Source of the DNA: an uncultured Bacteroidales bacterium | GTDB lineage: Bacteria; Bacteroidota; Bacteroidia; Bacteroidales; Muribaculaceae | DNA length: 11,251 nucleotides | NCBI GenBank assembly: GCA_958418815.1 | Contig: CATZGB010000060.1 | Span: forward strand, 1 to 11,251 | Reading direction: 5' to 3' | Shown here: positions 1 through 5,270 of the stretch, in pieces | Position numbering within the stretch: position 1 is the stretch's first letter | Layout of the letters: each line of letters opens with the position of its first letter | The notes under the pieces: generated by a model | The model's database searches: none | Told to the model about the DNA's origin: nothing | Seen by the model: only the letters and a program-made list of their open reading frames with translations | Translations under genes and position numbers: made by a program

Positions 1-103
1 ATAAAAGATTCTTTCAGAATCCCACGCCTGGCGTATTTACCGGGGGTTACCGGCCTGTGGCCGCCAACCCCCGGCTAATAATTGATGAATCCTTCGGATT
101 CGC
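1..103 (+). repeat. Interspersed multi-hairpin repeat, copy A
   Basis: First of three copies of an element seen only in the spacers of this window. In order it has hairpin H1 (GATTCT-TTC-AGAATC, 7-21), a small hairpin H2 (ACGC-CTG-GCGT, 24-34), a 9-bp stem H3 (CCGGGGGTT at 40-48 with AACCCCCGG at 66-74) capped by GGCC-TGT-GGCC (53-63), an AT-rich linker, and H4 (GAATCC-TTC-GGATTC, 87-101). The window starts within the ATAAAAGATTC that opens the other copies, so the left boundary may be cut. It resembles REP/BIME-like or MITE-like elements in size and palindromic make-up, but I do not recognise the family. It carries no credible gene. Confidence 0.85.
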
Positions 104-129
104 GGGTGAACCGCACATAGGGCCGTATT

Positions 130-275
130 ATTTGGGTGTTATTCCTGGAACACACGCTTGGATGATGCCTGAAATACCCGCTTGGATGGTTGCGGAAACG
201 CTCACTTGGGTGATGCCTGAAACGCCCGCTTGGATGGTTTTGGGAATACCCACTTGGATGGTTTTGGGAAGAGTC
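130..275. repeat. 24-base tandem repeat, five units plus a degenerate one
   Basis: Five consecutive 24-base units start at 156, 180, 204, 228 and 252, each with the core cTTGGaTGgt followed by a variable half. Two unit types seem to alternate: one with ATGCCTGAAA (156, 204) and one with GGTTTTGGGAA (228, 252). A weaker 26-base unit precedes them at 130-155. Because 24 is a multiple of three, frames on both strands stay open across the array and give 8-residue periodic peptides. I do not count that as coding evidence. The array lies directly after the stop codon of the 54-residue mini-ORF and may be part of its 3' untranslated region. Confidence 0.85.
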
Positions 276-279
276 TCTG

Positions 280-444
280 TCAATGTTTCCTCAGATACTC
301 CGCTAACTTTGAAAACAGCCATTTGAGGGCGAAGTAGACGGTCCATATCGACACGGTTGAGATGAGGAAGAATGTCCAGAACCCCGGACACGCACATGTC
401 ACGATGAATAATATGAGGATGATCCAAAGAATTATGCCAAACAT
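280..444 (-). CDS. Putative small membrane protein, 54 residues
   Basis: Reading leftwards from ATG at 444 gives a 54-residue protein with two hydrophobic stretches, about residues 2-19 (starting MFGIILWIILILFIV) and 22-44 (starting FWTFFLIST), joined by a short CACPG turn. It ends in a basic tail, LAEYLRKH. The density of Ile, Leu, Phe and Trp is far from random, whereas the overlapping longer frame on the same strand looks like a shadow. Such a layout fits a two-helix membrane hairpin protein. Size and hydrophobicity recall type I toxin peptides and small stress proteins, but no family is recognised and function is unknown. It lies in the same frame as the 25-residue ORF upstream, separated by one TAA and eight codons. 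The pair could be two coupled mini-genes or one gene split by a nonsense codon. Confidence 0.5.
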   Translation of the reverse strand: MFGIILWIILILFIVTCACPGFWTFFLISTVSIWTVYFALKWLFSKLAEYLRKH

Positions 445-465
445 GGTAATTGGGGGTTTTGAAGG

Positions 466-543
466 TTACTTTATGTCGGCTCCATCTTTGAGCGCCTGCC
501 CGAGCCAGCCGAAAACGCATAATATCATGATGATGAATGCCAT
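466..543 (-). CDS. Putative tiny hydrophobic peptide, 25 residues
   Basis: ATG at 543 opens a 25-codon frame: a hydrophobic run (MAFIIMILCVFGWLG) followed by a polar tail (QALKDGADIK) and TAA. It could be a one-helix membrane peptide or a leader peptide for the 54-residue ORF 21 bases downstream in the same frame. A TAATTTTG promoter-type box lies about 50 bases upstream. Short frames of this length arise by chance, so the call rests on its hydrophobicity, its position after that box, and its shared frame with the next ORF. Reading through the TAA would give one 87-residue protein with three hydrophobic segments. No function is assigned. Confidence 0.35.
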   Translation of the reverse strand: MAFIIMILCVFGWLGQALKDGADIK

Positions 544-569
544 ATTGCAGTTTGATTTTTAGTTACGGG

Positions 570-601
570 GAAAGTCGTCATGACTTTCATCTGCAAAATT
601 A
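570..601 (-). promoter_or_regulatory. Candidate promoter and 5' hairpin of the mini-protein locus
   Basis: On the minus strand TAATTTTG (594-601) matches the Bacteroidetes -7 box TAnnTTTG. I see no convincing -33 TTTG at the usual 19-21 base spacing, so the promoter is tentative. Transcription would start near 587, placing the perfect inverted repeat GAAAGTC-N5-GACTTTC (570-588) at the very 5' end of the mRNA, about 27 bases before the 25-residue ORF. The repeat could be a stabilising 5' hairpin or an operator. The rest of the spacer, 602-708, shows nothing I can name. Confidence 0.35.
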
Positions 602-708
602 GTCCTGCCGTGGGCAACAATATGGCACATCTGGGTTAAATAATGTTGCGTGCTTTTCTTTTGTCGTGCGTTTGCATAGGGGGAGATGGATTGGCGAGAG
701 GACTTGAA

Positions 709-752
709 ACAAACAAGGAGCCATGCAACAAGTGCTTGACTCCTTTGTTTGT
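709..752 (-). terminator. Hairpin at the 3' end of tRNA-Gln
   Basis: Starting one base after the tRNA discriminator, the minus strand reads ACAAACAA-A-GGAG, a 19-base loop, then CTCC-TTGTTTGT. This forms a 12-bp stem with one bulged A. A small CAAG-CA-CTTG hairpin sits in the loop. There is no long U-run after the stem, so it may act as a processing or 3'-protection hairpin as well as, or rather than, an intrinsic terminator. Confidence 0.55.
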
Positions 753-753
753 G

Positions 754-824
754 TTGTCTTACCTGGATTCGAACCAAGACAGGCAGAACCAAAAACTGCA
801 GTGCTACCATTACACCATAAGACA
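754..824 (-). tRNA. tRNA-Gln (anticodon TTG)
   Basis: Read on the minus strand, the cloverleaf is complete. The acceptor stem is TGTCTTA/TAAGACA with discriminator A. After T8-G9 comes a 3-bp D stem GTG/CAC around TAATGGTAG. The anticodon arm GCAGT-TTTTGGT-TCTGC puts TTG at positions 34-36, reading CAA and by wobble CAG. A 4-base variable loop and the T arm CTTGG-TTCGAAT-CCAGG follow. The CCA end is not encoded. Length is 71 bases, and the short D stem with TAATGGTA is typical of glutamine tRNAs. It is a single gene with its own promoter box upstream and a hairpin directly downstream. Confidence 0.95.
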
Positions 825-863
825 ATCCTGTTCGCCCAAGGCGCAATGCGCCCTAAAGCGCTG

Positions 864-894
864 CAAAGTTAGTGAGTTTTTTCGGTTTCTGCAA
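864..894 (-). promoter_or_regulatory. Promoter of tRNA-Gln
   Basis: The minus strand carries TTG (892-894), 20 bases, then TAACTTTG (864-871), a good match to the Bacteroidetes -33/-7 pattern. Predicted initiation near 857 leaves a leader of about 30 bases before the mature tRNA. The leader contains a small GGCGCA-TGCGCC palindrome (near 840-851). Confidence 0.65.
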
Positions 895-903
895 GGATTT
901 GCC

Positions 904-933
904 GCATTTTAACCTTTGTCGGCAGGAAAATGC
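904..933 (-). terminator. Weak hairpin after the mgtE-linked gene
   Basis: GCATTTT and AAAATGC flank an inner CCT/AGG pair (minus strand, 933 to 904), giving a 7+3 bp interrupted stem 58 bases after the stop of the small membrane protein. It has no U-run, so it is only a possible end point for the rsmA-mgtE transcript. Nothing else recognisable lies in 895-990. Confidence 0.25.
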
Positions 934-990
934 AGGTGAAATGAGGGAAATAACGGGGAGGGGAGTGGAGGAAAGCGGCCCCGCGGCGGG

Positions 991-1473
991 TCATGCCTGG
1001 CGGAAGACGCGGGTGGAGCGCAGGCCGGGGCGGTTGACGAAAGTAAGGGTGGTGAATGAAGATGTGGAGTCGGAGTTGAACCGGAGGTGGTAGCGCTCGC
1101 GGGCGAGGCCGGTGAGGATGTAGACGGCTGTGTTGACTGCCGATGTCTCCGAGGCCAGGAGGGGGCGAGAGGCCGGGGTGAGGCGTTCCTCCACGGTCAT
1201 GTCGAATCCCTTGCGGGATATGGCCAGGGCGGCGGTCGCCGCGTTGTCGAGGGTGTCGGGGAGTCCGTGGTGGGTGATTTTGACGTTGCCGTCGGGGAGG
1301 CATTCCAGTTCGAGCCGGGGCTCGGGGCCTGCGGCCTGGTCATATGTGAGGAATCCCTCGGCGAAGCTTGTCTCGACCGGGCCGTGGCCCGAGGGCATGG
1401 CCAGGAGGCCGACAGCCAGGGCGGCCACCAGCAGGACTATGACGTAAAACTCTACGGAATGAAGAAAATCCAT
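991..1473 (-). CDS. Single-pass membrane protein of unknown function
   Basis: A 160-residue protein read from ATG at 1473; the frame also offers a TTG one codon earlier, which I do not prefer. Residues about 8-27 (ending VLLVAALAVGLLAMP) form one membrane anchor with a short N-terminal tail. A 130-residue domain follows, with alternating hydrophobic strands (RLELECLPDGNVKITHHGLP, near 53-73) and a segment resembling a beta-rich fold. The charge pattern suggests the domain lies outside the cytoplasm, but topology is not certain. I do not recognise the family. It follows mgtE by 26 bases and is the last gene of the run, so it is probably co-transcribed with the magnesium transporter. Whether it works with MgtE is only inference from position. 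Confidence 0.7.
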   Translation of the reverse strand: MDFLHSVEFYVIVLLVAALAVGLLAMPSGHGPVETSFAEGFLTYDQAAGPEPRLELECLPDGNVKITHHGLPDTLDNAATAALAISRKGFDMTVEERLTPASRPLLASETSAVNTAVYILTGLARERYHLRFNSDSTSSFTTLTFVNRPGLRSTRVFRQA

Positions 1474-1499
1474 CAATCAGGGGGGAATGGGTTGCGGGG

Positions 1500-2861
1500 T
1501 CAGGCGAAGGCGTTCATCAGGGCCGCGGAGATGAGCATGTAGATGAGCATGCCGATGATGTCGTTGGTGATCGAGATGAAGGGGCCTGTGGCGAGGGCGG
1601 GGTCGATTTTGAACCGCTCGAGGGTCAGGGGCACGAAGGTGCCGAAGATTGAGGCGAACAGCACGACGGCCATCAGCGAGAGCGACACAGCCAGGGTGGT
1701 GGGATTCCAGGGTGAGAGGCTGAAGACGTTGTAGAGAAACACTATCAGGGAGATGATGAGGCCGTTGACCACACCCACGCCTACCTCCTTGAAGAGCTGT
1801 TTGCCGGTGTCCTTGAGGTCGAGCGAGCCGTTGGCGAGGCCCTGCACGACGATGGCCGACGACTGGATGCCGACATTTCCGCCCGTGCCGCCGATCATGG
1901 GGATGAAGAGGGCCATCGCCGGGTTGGTGGCGAAGCCCTGCTCGAAGTTTCCGAGAATCAGTGAGTTGCCTATTCCTCCGAGGATGCCGATGAGCAGCCA
2001 GGGGAGTCGGGCGCGGGTCTGTTGCCAGATGGTGTCGTCTGACTCCACATCCTGCGAGAGACCTGATGCCAGCTGGTAGTCGCGCTCGGATGACTCACGG
2101 ACGCGGTCCATCACGTCGTCGACGGTGATATGCCCCACAAGCCGCCCTATCGAGTCGACGACAGGCATGGCCACGAGGTCGTATTTCTCGAAGTCGATGG
2201 CCACCTCGTCGAGGGGCATGTCGGTCTTGACAGCCACCGGGTCGGTCTCCATGACATTCTTGATTTTCGACACGGAGGGGTGGGTGATGAGTTTCTTCAA
2301 CGGGAGGGTGCCGCGCAGGCGGTCGTCGTTGTCGACCACATAGACGTAATAGACCTCGTCCATGTCCTCGGCCTGCATCCTGAGCTGCTTGATGCACTCG
2401 GGCATCGACCAGTTCTCGTTGACCACCAGCATCTCGGTGCCCATCAGACCGCCGGCGGTGTCCTCGTCATATTTGAGCAGGTCGATGATGTCGCCGGCCT
2501 GCTCCACATCGTCGATGTGGGACAACACCTCGTCGCGGTCCTCCTTGTCGAGGTCCTGTATGAGGTCGACAGCGTCGTCGGTGTCGAGATGGTCGATATA
2601 GAGGCGGGCGATTTCCTCGGGGTCCATGTCGCTCAGGAGCTTGCGGCGGTCATCCTCGTCAAGCTCCATCAGCACGTCGGCGGCCTTGTCGCCGTCGAGC
2701 AGCCGGTAGAGGTACTCGGCCTGCGACAGGTCGAGGTCTTGATACAGCTCGGCGATGTCAGCCGGGTGCATCTCCTCAAGCTCGCGGCGGGCGGCGGCCT
2801 CGTCGTGTGCCTCTATGATTTTCTTTATTTTTTCGAGGAAATCCTCGTCGAATTCCTTCAT
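1500..2861 (-). CDS. mgtE: Magnesium transporter MgtE
   Basis: 453 residues, the usual MgtE length. MgtE is a homodimeric inner-membrane Mg2+ channel gated by cytosolic magnesium. Visible domains: an acidic helical N domain (1-137) rich in Asp/Glu, two CBS domains (about 138-200 and 201-260), a linking plug helix (about 261-283), and five expected membrane helices (285-452). The signature PMIGGTGGN lies at 321-329. The last helix region has DPALATGPF (420-428) and ITNDIIG, whose Asp434 matches the pore aspartate that binds Mg2+ in the family. The many acidic residues at domain interfaces agree with Mg2+ sensing. The ATG at 2861 is the natural start. It lies 49 bases after rsmA, and this gap shows no magnesium riboswitch, so gating of the protein is the visible control. 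Confidence 0.97.
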   Translation of the reverse strand: MKEFDEDFLEKIKKIIEAHDEAAARRELEEMHPADIAELYQDLDLSQAEYLYRLLDGDKAADVLMELDEDDRRKLLSDMDPEEIARLYIDHLDTDDAVDLIQDLDKEDRDEVLSHIDDVEQAGDIIDLLKYDEDTAGGLMGTEMLVVNENWSMPECIKQLRMQAEDMDEVYYVYVVDNDDRLRGTLPLKKLITHPSVSKIKNVMETDPVAVKTDMPLDEVAIDFEKYDLVAMPVVDSIGRLVGHITVDDVMDRVRESSERDYQLASGLSQDVESDDTIWQQTRARLPWLLIGILGGIGNSLILGNFEQGFATNPAMALFIPMIGGTGGNVGIQSSAIVVQGLANGSLDLKDTGKQLFKEVGVGVVNGLIISLIVFLYNVFSLSPWNPTTLAVSLSLMAVVLFASIFGTFVPLTLERFKIDPALATGPFISITNDIIGMLIYMLISAALMNAFA

Positions 2862-2910
2862 TGGCGGTTGTGCGGGTGATTGGTTGACGGGATTGGCCGG
2901 AGGGGGCGGA

Positions 2911-3681
2911 TTAGCCCAGCAGGTTGGTCAGCTCTACGAACTGGGCGACAGAGAGCTGTTCGGGCCTCATGGCCATGAGCGGCGAGTCGGGCAGTGGCGC
3001 TCCGGCGGGAAACAGCGGGCGGATGGAGTTGCGTATGGTCTTGCGGCGCTGGCCGAATGTGGTCTTCACTACGGTCTTGAACCTGGCCGGGTCGCAACCC
3101 AGGTCGGTGACATCGTTGCGGACAAGTTTCACCACGCCCGATTTGACCTTCGGCGGCGGGTTGAAGACATGCTCGTCGACGGTGAAAAGGTATTCGACAT
3201 CATACCAGGCCTGGAGCAGCACGCTGAGTATGCCACGGGCCTTGGTGCCGGGAGGGGCCGCCAGGCGTTGGGCCACCTCGCGCTGGAGCATGCCTGAGCA
3301 GCAGACGATGCGGTCTTTCCAGTCGAGGGCGTGGAAGAATATCTGAGATGAGATATTGTAGGGGTAGTTGCCTATCAGACAGAATTTGCCGTCGCCCGGG
3401 ACAAGCTCCCCCAGGTCGAGGCGGAGGAAGTCGTCGGCGACGATGCGGCCCGCCAGCTGCGGGAAGTTGGCGTTGAGGTATGCCACACTCTCGCCGTCGA
3501 GCTCGACGACTGTGACATCATGGCCCTTGTCAAGCAGGAAGCGGGTAAGCACCCCCATTCCGGGGCCTACCTCCACCACGGGCAATCCTTTGTATTCGTC
3601 GAGGGTAGACGCTATGCGGTCGGCCACCGACAGGTCGGTCAGGAAATGTTGGCCGAGAGCTTTTTTTGGACGTACATTCAT
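2911..3681 (-). CDS. rsmA: 16S rRNA dimethyladenosine transferase RsmA (KsgA)
   Basis: 256 residues, the expected size. RsmA uses S-adenosylmethionine to dimethylate two adjacent adenines in the 3'-terminal helix 45 of 16S rRNA (A1518 and A1519 in E. coli), a late step of small-subunit assembly in the cytoplasm. Visible motifs: the N-terminal KKALGQHFL (6-14), SAM motif I VEVGPGMG (36-43), the acidic Glu60 at the end of the second strand, ADDF (82-85), and the catalytic NYPYN (105-109), the Bacteroidetes form of NLPYN. The C-terminal RNA-binding part includes FNPPPKVKS and FGQRRKTIRN. The ATG at 3681 is chosen because homology starts there; the open frame runs 105 codons further upstream into the flippase gene without any RsmA-like residues. 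A good promoter lies about 80-110 bases upstream. Confidence 0.97.
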   Translation of the reverse strand: MNVRPKKALGQHFLTDLSVADRIASTLDEYKGLPVVEVGPGMGVLTRFLLDKGHDVTVVELDGESVAYLNANFPQLAGRIVADDFLRLDLGELVPGDGKFCLIGNYPYNISSQIFFHALDWKDRIVCCSGMLQREVAQRLAAPPGTKARGILSVLLQAWYDVEYLFTVDEHVFNPPPKVKSGVVKLVRNDVTDLGCDPARFKTVVKTTFGQRRKTIRNSIRPLFPAGAPLPDSPLMAMRPEQLSVAQFVELTNLLG

Positions 3682-3702
3682 CGGCGTGAGTCTGTTTTTG
3701 CG

Positions 3703-3750
3703 GAAGCGGGCTTGCTTCGCTGACTGCGGGAGGCTCTGTCTGAGGCTCCC
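3703..3750 (-). promoter_or_regulatory. Two hairpins in the rsmA leader
   Basis: The predicted 5' leader of rsmA (about 3752 to 3682) contains GGGAG-C-CTC-AGACA-GAG-C-CTCCC (3728-3750), a stem broken by one C-C mismatch. GCGAAGC-N6-GCTTC-C-GC (about 3701-3720) follows, with one bulge. No known riboswitch is recognised. The first hairpin starts at or within a few bases of the predicted transcript 5' end, so it may stabilise the mRNA. Confidence 0.4.
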
Positions 3751-3759
3751 ATATCCACG

Positions 3760-3791
3760 CAAAGTTAACCTTTTTTCGCGGGTTTGACAAA
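3760..3791 (-). promoter_or_regulatory. Promoter of the rsmA-mgtE unit
   Basis: The minus strand shows TTTG (3788-3791), 20 bases, then TAACTTTG (3760-3767), a full match to the Bacteroidetes -33/-7 consensus. It overlaps the end of the flippase gene: the TAA of the -7 box is that gene's stop codon (3765-3767). rsmA and mgtE can therefore be expressed independently of the envelope genes upstream. Confidence 0.75.
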
Positions 3792-5270
3792 TTTTTCGAT
3801 TATCCGGGCCGGCCCGACTCCGAGCAGCCGCCTCAGCCCATAGGCGCTGACGACAAGCGAGAGGATGACGAAGGGGAGCGCTCCCCACCATCCGACAAGC
3901 TCGCGGCAGAGGGCCGCTCCGGCGCAGGCTATGAACAGCATGGCGGGCAGCCAGATGGCGTTGCGTCTGATTCTCAGTCGGTAACGTCTGCGGCACAGCA
4001 GCCAGACCTCAGCCAGGTAGAAGATATACCAGAGCGTGTAGGCGTAGCCCAGGCCACGGATGCCCCAGCGGTCGTAGAAGAGGATGTTGAGCCCGATGGC
4101 CACGATGGCCGAAAGCAGTTCGGTCACGAGATACACCACCCCGTCGCTCTTGGCGAGGATGACGTAGGCCAGACACCACGACCAGGCGCGGAAGATGGTG
4201 CCGATGACGGCCCAGGTGACAAACGGCAGCATCACCAGGAAGGCTTTGTCGTAAAGCAGCCTGACAAAGAGTTCGTCGGCGGCCACGAAGATGGTCACCA
4301 CCGGAAACATCACCAGCATTATAAGTATAATCTCATGGGAGAGGAAAAGTTCGGTGCGGCGTGGCGAACGGCTTACCTCCGAGAGCCTCGGCAGGTACTC
4401 CATGCCCACGGCCACCAGCACCAGCCCGACGTAACGGTTGACAAGGGTGAACCCTGCCTGGTAAAACCCGGCGGCCTCGACCCCACCCCGCTGGTTGAGG
4501 TATGACATGAAGATGTATGAAACGGCGTTGGTGGCGAAAGTGGTGACGGTCATGTAGATGCCCAGCATGGCGAAGCCCTTTCCTGCCGAGAAGGTCTCTT
4601 TCATTCCGAGCGGCGAACCGGGCGACGGGGTCTTCTCATGGTACAGTCCCCGGCAGATCCAGATGGCGGCGGCATAGGCCAGCAGCGAGGGTATGACGCT
4701 GTCGAGTCCCCAGTAGTAATACATGGGGGCGGAGACGGCCAGCCCCCCCACAGCTCCCCAGACAGTGGATTTGGCCAGGCGGGTGTAGCGTTTGAGCCCC
4801 TGGAAGATTGCACCCTCAGTAGAGCTGAGGGTCAGCAGCAGCACGGCCACTGACAGCGCGATGAATCCCCCGGTGTGGTTGTCGTCGCCGAATGTGAAAC
4901 GGCTCAGCGCGGGCGACAGCGCCAGGGTAAGCAGCGCCCCGGCCAGGCCGAGCGCCCATCCCCATCGCCTGACCACCGTCACCAGCCTCGGGAGCGCCTC
5001 CCGCGGAGCCATCGCCAGTTCGCGTATCACCCCTGTCCCGGTTCCGGCCTGGGTGACCGAGCAGATGGTCTCCATCACCGAGTTGTAAAGCCCGAAGAGG
5101 CCGATGCCTGCCGGGCCGAGCCATATGGCCACAAGCTTTGTCCTGACAATGGAGCATATGATTGTCAGGGCCTGCACCCCGCTGAACAGCCCCATGACCT
5201 TCAGCACCCGGGCTGAGAGGCTGGTGCGGCGGGGAGCGGCGGGGGTGTCACATCTCATTTGCGGAGCCAT
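3765..5270 (-). CDS. Wzx-like oligosaccharide flippase
   Basis: 501 residues, an inner-membrane protein with about 12-14 predicted hydrophobic helices spread over its length, as in the polysaccharide biosynthesis branch of the MOP (MATE-like) superfamily. Such proteins flip undecaprenyl-linked oligosaccharides to the periplasmic face. The segment LGPAGIGLFGLYNSV (51-65), after a first helix ending in RTKLVAIW, is characteristic of O-antigen translocase-type members in Bacteroidetes. The exact substrate cannot be told, and no glycosyltransferases lie in the window. Two starts are possible: ATG at 5270 (16-base overlap with envC), or ATG at 5258, which makes an ATGA overlap with the envC stop and is typical of translational coupling. 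The second would give 497 residues and loses only MAPQ. Coupling to envC suggests joint expression during envelope growth. Confidence 0.88.
   Translation of the reverse strand: MAPQMRCDTPAAPRRTSLSARVLKVMGLFSGVQALTIICSIVRTKLVAIWLGPAGIGLFGLYNSVMETICSVTQAGTGTGVIRELAMAPREALPRLVTVVRRWGWALGLAGALLTLALSPALSRFTFGDDNHTGGFIALSVAVLLLTLSSTEGAIFQGLKRYTRLAKSTVWGAVGGLAVSAPMYYYWGLDSVIPSLLAYAAAIWICRGLYHEKTPSPGSPLGMKETFSAGKGFAMLGIYMTVTTFATNAVSYIFMSYLNQRGGVEAAGFYQAGFTLVNRYVGLVLVAVGMEYLPRLSEVSRSPRRTELFLSHEIILIMLVMFPVVTIFVAADELFVRLLYDKAFLVMLPFVTWAVIGTIFRAWSWCLAYVILAKSDGVVYLVTELLSAIVAIGLNILFYDRWGIRGLGYAYTLWYIFYLAEVWLLCRRRYRLRIRRNAIWLPAMLFIACAGAALCRELVGWWGALPFVILSLVVSAYGLRRLLGVGPARIIEKFVKPAKKG

Noticed and set aside
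130..275. CRISPR array
   Set aside because: Units are contiguous, 24 bases long and have no unique spacers; no cas genes are present.
57..326. 89-codon plus-strand frame across repeat copy A and the tandem array
   Set aside because: It is composed of repeat sequence. The period of 24 keeps it open without selection.
128..520. 130-codon frame on the minus strand across the mini-ORFs and tandem repeat
   Set aside because: It resembles no protein, is rich in His/Asn in exactly the region where the alternative frame is strongly hydrophobic, and owes a third of its length to the 24-base repeat.
980..990. CCCGCCGCGGG as terminator after the mgtE-linked gene
   Set aside because: It has only four pairs with a three-base loop and no U-run; it is expected by chance in GC-rich sequence.
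2130..2879. 249-codon plus-strand frame opposite mgtE
   Set aside because: It is a shadow of GC-rich mgtE codons rich in Val/His/Leu; MgtE motifs are complete on the minus strand.
2862..2910. Magnesium riboswitch before mgtE
   Set aside because: The gap to rsmA is only 49 bases and holds no structure of that size.
3682..3996. 105-codon N-terminal extension of rsmA
   Set aside because: It overlaps the flippase gene, has no RsmA-like residues, and contains the promoter and leader. The ATG at 3681 matches the family start.
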